Below are positions 55,273 to 64,000 of a DNA stretch of 64,000 nucleotides, one piece after another. Every line of letters starts with the position of its first letter. Position 1 is the stretch's first letter. The position numbers and the translations under genes were made by a program. The DNA lies in NCBI RefSeq assembly GCF_902459465.1, contig NC_047065.1, positions 18,432,204 through 18,496,203 of the forward strand. Direction: 5' to 3'. The notes beneath the pieces are model-generated. The model worked only from the letters and a program-made list of their open reading frames with translations. It did not search any database and was not told the origin of the DNA. Source of the DNA: Asterias rubens. Its lineage: Eukaryota > Echinodermata > Asteroidea > Forcipulatida > Asteriidae.

Positions 55273-58140
55273 TATAATCTGTAGGCATAAATAATGTGAT
55301 TAGTACTTTTGCCAGTTTCGCTTATCTAACATTTTCTCCCACTTAACGTAAGCCAAACTGAGGCTGAAGGAGCAACACGTATCGTCGTGCGTTGAGAATA
55401 AATTGAAGTTGTACCAATAAATTTATAAGTCGTGAAATTAAAATTTTGCAATACTGGTTTATATGAAATAATTAGATATACAATGAATATAAGGCAAACA
55501 TTGGCAGCATAATGTGTACAACTTATGACCAGCCTGCCAATAAGAAGTTGACATTATGATCACAATAGGTCATCCACTGTCAACACAGTAGGATAACTGA
55601 ACAATACTATAATATTAATAGGTTTACCCGGCCAATTCCATCAAAAACTCACTAATTTTAACTTCTGGCTCATTCAATTTATTTTGAAATCGAAAGCGAA
55701 TACTCAATTCACTAGTTTAAAGCATTCACTGGTCAAATCAGATCATTCAATTTCACTTGCCCGCAAGAATCATTCAATAGTAAAAGCCAGTATAGCAAGA
55801 CCTGGTCAACCATTCAATTTCCTTTTTGTGAGCAAACTTTTTCCAAATGTTTGCAAATTCAAATTCAAATGCTATCTTATGCGCTTTCTGATTTGTATAG
55901 CTGCCTATGAGGGAAACTTATTTGGCATTTTCTCCAAGTGAAGACCAAAGCAATTTTGGCTATAAAGATGGCTGCCCCAGGTAGGTACAGAGCAATGAAC
56001 AATGTAGATAATATGGGGCGAGACAGGTTGAAACATTCAAGAATAACAATAATTTCGTTTTAAATAAGTACGACCCCTTATGATTTTAAAATTGTATTTC
56101 CTTTCAAACGTTTTGTTAAAATTCTAATTCGAAATGGTCCTGACATTAACATAAAGACATAGACAACATAACCAGGGCAACAAAAAACGTATCAAGGCTA
56201 AAATTAGTATTGCATTTCAAAGTTATCGGGTAACAACGCAAAAGGAACAATTTCGATGTAAATACAAGTTTTCTCGGTAAATAATTTCGGAAAATGAGCA
56301 TACAATTTACCCACCAGCCTATTCTATTTCGCACGAAATCGAATGCTACGGAAAAGGGTCATTCGATTTTTTTTTAAGACTAGTCAAATATTTTACTTTT
56401 ACGTCATTCGATTTAAAAAAAAAAAAATTCACATTAACAATTCATCGAAGCTGCATTCAAATTCGCAGGATTTATTTTGACGCGTGCGTTTAGTCATTCA
56501 ATTTTATTTTTGGGAAGTCAATTCTGGAATTAATTTGTGCAATCTTAAAAAACGCTTAGTTAACTTTTTGTTTCCTTTACGAGTTTGAAAGGCATGCGGT
56601 TAATTTTGTTGCCACTCTTGAACATAATAATATTATGGCAAGATGTCTGGCACGCCATGGTTAAGTATTGTTTGAAGCTTTGCATGGTGTTGAGACATAA
56701 GAAGAAACTATAATAAAAACGTAAACTTGCCGGTACAACCATGTGTAAATCTCTTAAGGATGAGTGTTGGCTCTGAAAAGAGACGGTTGGGTCTCGACGT
56801 TTCGAAAAGTATACTCTGCTCGTCTTCAGGAGAATGTAAATATAGGTTTTCTAGGTAAATTTCGGTGTTTTTTTCCTGAAGACGTCTTCAAGATTGATGG
56901 TTGGCCAATATTGTTATTTAAAAAAAAAAATTAAAAAAAAAAACGAGAAAAACATTTCAAAAAAATACTTAAGCACATTCATTTAATAGATGTTAAATTT
57001 GCATTGGGGATAAAGTTGGTTTGTACCCATAAAAACCGATGTGTATTTAATTTCAGGTCTTGCTCACATTAACCATTAAAGCTCTCCCGAAAAATTTTTT
57101 TAGAAGAAAAACACCTTATGTGGCCCCAGGTAAACTATACTGGAAACATAAAATAAAGAAAAAATATTGTAAAAATTTAATGTGTAATAGAAATTCAACT
57201 TAAGAATGGTTAAAGTTTTTTTTTTTCCTAATTTCCAACAGACTGGCGTTGGGATGTTTGACTGACGAGCCTACCCATCTTCACTGATGTCGGTGTATAG
57301 AGCTAGGTCACGTGGTGGTGACCAATGCTGATGGACACTTCTCATCCCACGTCGAAAGCATCACATCATCAGAACGCCATTTTTAAAACCTATTATTGGG
57401 CTTATGTCTTGCATTTTTGATTGTTCTCTTTTGTTTTGAAGACTAATGATTGAGTTTTCAAAATGTTTAAAAATGATGCGCGCGCGACTCATGCGTTATG
57501 CTTGCTTGTTGGCACTGTGAGATGTTTTGACTCCAATCCGTTTTATTTTGCATATATTTTACTGTAATAAAGTGTACAATGTTCATATTATTATTATGTT
57601 CATTTTAACAGGTGAATGAAGGTAAGCAACTTTTATTGTTGTTAAACGTTTTTTTTATTTTATTTTTGTTTTGTTTTTTTTAATCAAAAGGGGCCATAGT
57701 AAGTACTGCAACCCACCTGCCCACATAGTAGGCCTACATAAACTACAAAAACTGATGGGGTGTCTAAAATAATCAACCATGGCTATTGCGTGACATTAAA
57801 TAAACCAATCAGAAATCAAAACTGACTAGGCCTACATACGGTGATAATGAATTCACAAAAATATGTAAATACTGGAGCTAACGCCCTATTATTATGGTGT
57901 TATTTATTTCGCTCTTCGGTGTCTATGTGACAATTGGTGTCAACTTTTACACCCCTTTCAGTTTTTGCAGTTTACGCGTACCACTTTGCAGTTTCTGCAC
58001 AATATGCAACAATTCAGTGGGGAAACAATAATTTAATTAAGTTGTATTAATCAGAGATTGTCCCGAACCTAGTCCTTTACTATCTTTTGATGATAATATT
58101 TATTTCGAAACTAAATTTTAACAATAATCTCTCTCGCCAG
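55273..58140. other. Upstream region of the EGF-repeat gene, repeats only
   Basis: Contains partial 'TTTTCTCGGTCAATTTCGG' MITEs (about 55630-55830 and 56268-56560) and a Penelope-like fragment (56722-56835: GTAAACTTGCCGGTACAACC, GGGTCTCGACGTTTCGAAAA). Exons of the EGF gene before 58141 were not recognised here. Confidence 0.5.
56722..56835 (-). mobile_element. Penelope-like repeat fragment with hammerhead-like motif
   Basis: On the minus strand CTGAAGACGAGCAGAGTATA is followed by CTTTTCGAAACGTCGAGACC. The stem GAGCAG/CTTTTC is imperfect here, compared with GAGCAG/CTGTTC at 36935. Confidence 0.45.
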
Positions 58141-61100
58141 CTGCACCATTGTGTTTTTGGTCACCGTGTAAGAATGGAGGAACATGTGTAGACGACAACA
58201 GCGGTATGGTTCCCTCGTACACGTGTGCATGTACTGCAACTGGATATGAAGGCGCAACATGCGAGACAGGTAAGTAACGAACAACAGGTGGCGCCCTATC
58301 ACTTCGAGGCGGCGTTTCAATCGTAAACAAAATGTTACAAAAATAAATACCATCCGGCCCGCACGGTTTATAGAATTTGGGGAATTGAACACAGAAGTTT
58401 TGGTGAGTAGCGTACTTTAACATCATTCTGTTTATTGAGCATTTGATGCAAAATTAGATAAAGAAAGTGAAAGGATTTATTATTCTTCACTATCACTCAG
58501 CTAGCCACAAAAATCTGATAATAATACTTACTATGATAACTGTATGTGCCATTTATTTTCTAGAAACTATAACTTTATAAAACCTGTTTTCGAGGTGTCC
58601 CTAAAATCGTGGCAAATCTTTTACTATTTCAATGGGCCATATTTTTGACCGCCTGAGGGCGCTCTCAATCACTTCCGGGGGTATATTCATTCATACCCAA
58701 AACAGTTTTTAAAGATTGGAACACATTATAACCACAGACATCTAATCCATCACAGACAATAAGACTTTTAAAGGAGCCGTTATAATCCACCTCTAAAGCA
58801 AATTGAAACTACGGCGCAACAAAAGTGACAGAACGCCTATTAATTTGTGCAGGGCGAATCGCGTGTACCCCCGGAAGTGATCAAAATACTATTTATAGCG
58901 CCCTCGCGCGGTCAAAAATAAGGGGCATTCACAATTCATGATGATCAAATCATGTGACTGAATATTTTGCTGAGCATTCTGGGAAAAAAATACAGAGGCT
59001 TAAAGAAGCCATGTGCCTTACATCATTTTCTAATATTTTTGGAGATTTTTATTTTTTAACCCTCAGCCGGGCCTCCCCTCATAGTCATATATCAATAATT
59101 ATTATTATTAATGTTAAAATTTAAACATCAGCTTGTTGATTCAATTATCACTGTTTATTTATACGCTTTATTATAAACATTAAGAAATCAAATTAAAAAT
59201 AAATAAAATAAAAATCAGATTTGAAAGCCAGTAATTATTCACACTTTTTATTTTTTTTTTTTTTTTTTTTTATGTTTTGAAAGTTACCATGGTAATTTTT
59301 AAAATTTAATAAAAAAATATTTTGAATAAAATGAAGACAACTGCTGGCTAACGAGTCATACACAGAGTCTCAAAGAACACTTGTAGTCACTGCAGATGTT
59401 TCTTCCATATGGCTTCACGGGGAAACCATTCTTTCTCATTTGCCGTGAAACCAGAAAAAATTCAAAACAAATGGGGCCAGATGAAGTCATCGAAGATCAG
59501 TGTGTGGTGTGAACATTTCAATGTCCATAAAGTTTTAATACATGTTTGCATACTTCATATTAACAAATGAAGATAATTAGGTTGATATGTATGGCATCAT
59601 TATTTTTTTCCCAATTCAAAGAAAAAGGCATAGGTACCGTGAAAACTGGTAAGAGGAGGATACTTCTAGAAACTATAAGGCTCCCCTGTGAGCCTTAATA
59701 GTGTCTAGAAGTACCATTTATAGCATTTTGTTGTGAATGAAGACTCAGTCAGGGGCAGGAGTGAACATGTAAAGCGAAGAACCTTGGGAACATTCATTGC
59801 AGTTTTTGCACTAGTCCGTAGTCGATAAGTCTTGCAAGGTTATTCCCACACAGTGCGAGTCGACTGGAGCATTATTGTTGTTGATTCTTGCGTTTTGTAC
59901 ATTCGTTTGTCTGTACACACGACGCTGAGCATGCTAAGGCTAAGCTCACGAACAAACTTTGGTTCAAAATCAAACTTCAAAGACATTTCCTTCAAAAATC
60001 TTAATGTTTTCCTCCATGCTAATGCTTGCAGTCGCACTCGTCTGACATGACCATGCATGCTTGCATGTCGTCTTAGACTTACTTCCTTGATGCAACATTT
60101 TACATCGTGTGTCTTATTATTTTGTTTTTTCTTGTTATCATTGTCTTTGTGATGTAATTTTTTGGAAATATTATGTTAATTGTTATGCCCTTGCATTTTG
60201 GGCGTGTGCATACGCCAATATTATCACGCGGAACGCGCAATTTGTAGCTACCAGTAACAGTGCAGAATCTATTTCTAAGCGCGCGCGTAATCTGTTTCTA
60301 AGCGCGTGCGTGTAATCTATTTCTAAGCGCACGCACGTACACACAACCCACGCGCATCAAACAGATTCTTCACAAAGTTTTTGAAAAAATACTTCAAACC
60401 TCGAATTTTCAATTGTCAAAGTGTCTATAATTGTATGTTTTTTAACAAAAGAACTTGTCGCTATCCTTTTATTCCCTTCTTTTAATTTGATCTTAGATGT
60501 TGATGAGTGTACATTAGGAACGCACGACTGTGTAGAGTCAGGAAGCTTGTGTAATAACACAATTGGATCATTCGGGTGTTATTGCGATACTGGTTACACA
60601 CAAGGAGTTGATGGACATGACTGCACAGGTTTGTAGAACTTGAAAACATCTTTCATTCATCGGTAGAGTGTGGGTTCGATTCCCGGTTATGACACTTGGT
60701 GCCTTGAGCAAGGCATTTGACCATAATTGCTTTGTACATGTAAATAAATGGGAAGGTAGTGCATTCTGCTCTACCAGCCAGGCTCCTACTGGATGGTACC
60801 CATCCTTACGGTCTTTGAAGGGGGTAACCCTGTTTCAGCCCCAGGAGTAGGTGGCTCCTTGTGGATGATACCCATGCCTACATCTTTACAGACTGTGAAG
60901 GGGGCAACCCTGTTTCAGCCCCAGGAGTAGGTGGCAACGTGCCCCTGGTGGCAGTTGATTTGGATCATCAACAGCCCAATAAATTACGTGTAGCTCTTAC
61001 CTGAAAGTGGCTGTCTCGCCTTGTGATGATAGGCAATCTTCTGTTATAACAAATAAATAAATAATATAAACAAAAAAATAGATAGCCCTTAAAATGTGAG

Positions 61101-63801
61101 TTTACATTTTGTTGCAGATATCGATGAATGTACGGCCAACACGGATAACTGTGACAGTACCCTAGCCACCTGCACTAATACTGTGGGTTCCTTCATGTGT
61201 ACTTGTGTGACTGGGTACGACGGGGATGGAACCACTGGAAACTGCGCAGGTAAACATTTTTAAGACATGCTCTTGATTGGCCTCTCTCTGCTTGGTTGTC
61301 CATGTTTTGGCTCCCACAGGATCACCCTACATGCTGGTATCTCTGGATGCCTAATGACGCAGCGCCCAGCAAGGGTTACACCCGCTTCGGACAGGGGCGC
61401 CAGAGTCGGGCCGAACCAAATAGATTAGGAGCGGCTCTAGGTCAACCCAAATAAAGTTTGGTTTCAGACAGGTGAACTTAACATAATATTTACATTAGGT
61501 TCGGCTCATGACAAGATCGACGTCTGAAACCAAGACGCTCCAGAGTCGTTCCGAAAGACTGCAACAGTCTATCTTTTGACTTCTAGCGCTTCCAGTCGCT
61601 CCTAACTGCTTCAGACATCAAACTTTTCATGTACTTGATTCAGAGTTTGGTTCGGCGTGACTCTGGAGGGCCTGTCTGAAACGGGTGTTAGACGTCTAGA
61701 CCTGATCTTCTCCAAGACCTTTGACAGGTTGCCATAGAACTTGGCATTAGTCTTAATCAAGGGTCTTCCCACTGACTTCCAATGCCATACCTGCCATAAG
61801 CAGCAGGGTGCAGCAAACCCCCTCACTAAGAAACATTTTTTGTACGTATTTTTTTCCAGATATTGATGAATGCACTGACTCTACTGATGATTGTGAGACA
61901 ACAGCTACCTGCAGTAATACAGTTGGCTCGTTTACTTGTACGTGTGCGGCTGGCTACACAGGAGATGGCCGAACAAGTGGGTCATCATGCACAGGTATAT
62001 TGAGATTGTTTTATTCACCTACAATGTATGTGTAGTGTTGTATGTCATCCGTTATTGGGTAGGCATATTTAAACATGATACATACATACATGACATATAG
62101 GGCATTCGTATAGCGCCACTACGTCAGTGCATTAGATAGGATACAGATAATGTTTGATTCACTTCTTGAATGTTCGAAGAGAGTTGGATTTCATGATTGA
62201 GGTGGAGAGTATATTCCAGGTGTGTGGAGCAAAATGTGAGAATTCGCTAATTGAAGCCGACTTAAGAAGCTTGATTGAGTAAGGTTCTATGAGGCGAGTA
62301 GTGTGGGATGCTGAATGTAGACTTGAGCGGCCAGGCCGACGGAGATAAAGCACTACAGCTAAGCTTTCTACCAAGGTACACAGGTATCTTCAAACTGTGT
62401 AAGTTTAATGTAAATCTGTGGTCAATGTGTTTTGTGTCGTAGAAAAACTACCCAAACTCTTGAATAAATCTGGTTATATTGTAGACATCGACGAATGCAC
62501 AGCCACTACGGATGATTGTGACACCTCTCTAGCTTCATGTACCAACACTGTAGGGTCCTATACATGTATCTGTACTACTGGTTACGAAGGAGACGGCACT
62601 AATGGTGGAACTGGATGTTCAGGTGAGTTACCACAGGCTGCATGTCAATTTCATTATTGATGTTCAAATTAACCGCCCCCCCCTTCTCTTTCTGATAAAG
62701 TGCANNNNNNNNNNNNNNNNNNNNNNNNNNNNNNNNNNNNNNNNNNNNNNNNNNNNNNNNNNNNNNNNNNNNNNNNNNNNNNNNNNNNNNNNNNNNNNNN
62801 NNNNAAATTAACCGCCCCCCCCTTCTCTTTCTGATAAAGTGCACTGCTATCGATTTCACTAAACTCTTCCTAACTTAAGATTAATCTTAGGACGGGTTAA
62901 GTCCTGTATCCAATGACGAAGGACGCATTAGGCAAGTTGGGACGAGTAACCTGTCGACGAGTTACTCGTTCTAACTCGAGATAGGATTACATGTAATCCT
63001 AGCGTTTTGTGAAATCGGCTCAATTTTTTCTTTTACCCGCATTAAACAACAGCTTGGATCAAAGGCTTGAACTACGTCCCAGCCGAAGGATGAGAATGCT
63101 TTAGAGTCTTGATTAACTCTTTGGTGCACAAGGCAGTCGCTAGCGACCACCAAAACACCTTCAAATTGGACTGTGATAAACGGTCATAACTTAAAAACTA
63201 CTACACCCATATGTCTCTCATCACTTTCTAGTGAGTGAGGCATAGTCCAATAACCAGTATCTCCTTTCATTTCTTCTTGTTTTTTTTATCGTGGAATGGT
63301 ATGTTGAAACAAGCTCTTAGCTATCCTTATGGGATATTATGCTTGTCTTTTTAGGGGGCACTCCTTAAAAAAAAAAGAATAATAATAATAATAATAATAA
63401 TAATACATACGGCAATCATCCGATTGTGTAGAGCGATTGTTAACAAATTTTGAAAAAAACACAGTTAAACATGTTTTTATGGTTTTCTTTTTTAAATGAT
63501 TCTGTGCACCAAAAGGTTAAGGACACACGTGTCACGACAGGGACTCGAACCCTTACTTTGGAAACACCAGAGCTGGAGTCCAGTGCTCTTATCTGCTGGG
63601 TGATGTTTGCATGTATATGGCCAATTATCTCATACTTTTAATAAATTTATGATCATTATCTCCAATTCTTACCAGATATTGATGAATGTAGCGCCTCTAC
63701 TGATAACTGTGATGCATCCATTTCAACTTGCTCCAATACTGTCGGCTCATTTGATTGTAATTGCCTCTCAGGATTCACAGATAATGCTGGAACTTGTGAA
63801 G
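58141..63801 (+). CDS. Multi-EGF (mostly calcium-binding) extracellular protein, internal exons
   Basis: Six exons, each one EGF module and each starting and ending in phase 1: 58141-58269, 60497-60628, 61118-61249, 61860-61994, 62485-62622 and 63676-63801 (264 residues). The first is an ordinary EGF (CFWSPCKNGGTC ... CTATGYEGATC). The other five are cbEGF modules opening D-[IV]-D-E-C and carrying the Asn-hydroxylation pattern CxNxxxxFxC (CNNTIGSFGC, CTNTVGSFMC, CSNTVGSFTC, CTNTVGSYTC, CSNTVGSFDC). Tandem cbEGFs bind calcium between modules and form rods in fibrillin-, Notch- and uromodulin-like extracellular proteins; which type this is cannot be said without the ends. The gene continues right of the window and probably starts left of 58141. 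Introns contain a SINE (60650-61060), a LINE tail (62085-62374), MITEs and the assembly gap. Modules 3 to 6 are closely alike (DECTA[NT]TD[ND]CD), suggesting recent exon duplication. Confidence 0.9.
58633..58925. mobile_element. Inverted-repeat element in the EGF gene
   Basis: GGCCATATTTTTGACCGCCT ... CAATCACTTCCGGGGGTA pairs with TACCCCCGGAAGTGATCAAA ... GCGCGGTCAAAAATAAGGGG. About 290 bp, in the 2.2 kb intron after the first EGF exon. Confidence 0.75.
59391..59570 (+). other. Short open stretch faintly like a THAP domain
   Basis: A 59-codon open frame contains FAVKPEKIQNKWGQMKSSK and VWCEHFN. The K-W and C-E-H-F spacing resembles the middle of a THAP finger, but the leading C..C is C-R-C, the end is missing and no start fits. 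It lies in an EGF intron and is probably transposon debris or chance. Confidence 0.2.
59658..59716. repeat. Short tight hairpin
   Basis: ACTTCTAGAAACTATAAGGC and GCCTTAATAGTGTCTAGAAG pair around a tiny loop (TCCCCTGTGA). Arms of about 21-24 nt with two bulges. In an EGF intron, sense strand. Confidence 0.7.
60650..61060 (+). mobile_element. SINE-derived repeat in the EGF gene
   Basis: TCGGTAGAGTGTGGGTTCGA and TTCCCGGTTATGACACTTGG are the tRNA-like part; CTTGAGCAAGGCATTTGACC is the shared body. An internal segment (GGGGGNAACCCTGTTTCAGC + CCCAGGAGTAGGTGGC) is duplicated at about 60819 and 60899. It ends in AAATAAATAAATAATA. Confidence 0.7.
62085..62374 (-). mobile_element. LINE 3' fragment (CR1/L2-type)
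   Basis: Minus-strand translation gives EFSHFAPHTWNILSTSIMKS followed by NSLRTFKK, then a stop and IKHYLYPI with a second stop. The FAPHTWN.L....I....L.TFKK..K..L layout is the reverse-transcriptase C-terminus of CR1/L2 LINEs; the first stop is a mutation. The 3' UTR continues to about 62085 (GTGGCGCTATACGAATGCCC). Confidence 0.65.
62390..62458. mobile_element. Solitary MITE arm at an EGF splice acceptor
   Basis: GTGTAAGTTTAATGTAAATC and GTCGTAGAAAAACTACCC match the right arm of 10889-11240. The arm ends about 27 bp before the exon at 62485. Confidence 0.65.
62705..62804. other. Assembly gap of 100 N
   Basis: Exactly 100 N in the intron after the 62485-62622 EGF exon. The 39 bp on each side are identical (62666-62704 and 62805-62843). 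Confidence 0.99.
62850..63017. mobile_element. Foldback MITE
   Basis: CGATTTCACTAAACTCTTCC ... AAGATTAATCTTAGGACG pairs imperfectly with CGAGATAGGATTACATGTAA ... TAGCGTTTTGTGAAATCG. About 168 bp, directly after the gap. Confidence 0.65.
63376..63407. repeat. (AAT)n microsatellite
   Basis: About ten AAT units after a poly-A run, in the last visible intron of the EGF gene. Confidence 0.95.
63515..63605 (-). mobile_element. SINE head fragment
   Basis: On the minus strand AGCAGATAAGAGCACTGGAC, CTCTGGTGTTTCCAAAGTAA and GGGTTCGAGTCCCTGTCGTG match the heads at 4081 and 5735. It ends about 70 bp before the last EGF exon. Confidence 0.65.
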
Positions 63802-64000
63802 GTACAATTAGCAGTTGGTTTGCTTCAATATGTTTCAATAGAGGCAGAAAAGCTTGTTCCTTTTATGGTTATTTTTTTCCCACCACTCAGAGCACATGAC
63901 TATAATTATTCTAAATATTCTTATTTTACTTGTTGTCTTGTTATAGTACAAAAAACAATGGTTGTGTAAAATCTTAAAAATGTGAAACTTGTTAATGAAA

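Noticed and set aside
59658-59716. microRNA precursor
   Set aside because: The arms are about the right length but the loop is very small and no known mature sequence is recognised; a simple foldback is as likely.
1-64000. CRISPR array or bacterial operon
   Set aside because: Spliced genes and eukaryotic repeats throughout; the tandem arrays have no unique spacers.

Overview
The window is eukaryotic: genes are split by GT-AG introns, coding density is low, and mobile and tandem repeats fill most of the space. C-type lectins, a discoidin-domain secreted protein, a CHST15-like sulfotransferase, a lactase-type family 1 glycosidase, a multi-EGF gene and many terminal-inverted-repeat elements together point to a marine deuterostome invertebrate, most likely an echinoderm and perhaps a sea star. 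That placement is inference from gene content, not a database match.

Layout from left to right: the last three exons of 5-oxoprolinase (113-2237, +); a two-exon family 1 glycosidase with a signal peptide and a C-terminal KTEL (7440-5103, -); about 12 kb of nested and duplicated repeats (7.5-19.9 kb); four exons of a secreted discoidin-domain protein (29543-19963, -), whose 5.7 kb intron holds tRNA-derived and foldback elements; a repeat-rich spacer with a cleanly readable LINE insertion; six exons of a CHST15-like carbohydrate sulfotransferase (35198-43149, +), one of whose introns is almost entirely a 30-bp minisatellite; a cluster of two intronless C-type lectins and one truncated copy (45.1-51.3 kb, +); and six phase 1-1 exons of a cbEGF-repeat protein that runs off the right edge (58141-63801, +). 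A 100-N assembly gap lies at 62705-62804.

The genes do not form one pathway. The discoidin protein, the lectins, the sulfotransferase and the EGF protein would all act on or in the secretory and extracellular carbohydrate surface, which fits innate recognition or matrix roles, but no co-regulation is visible. The most informative structures are repeats: a triple nest of inverted-repeat elements with target-site duplications, two foldback elements whose arms enclose tandem arrays, a LINE insertion next to a diverged copy of its empty site, and a MITE insertion shared by duplicated lectin loci. No clear evidence of an undescribed enzymatic or defence system was found. Exon boundaries were set by hand from splice consensus, phase and family similarity.
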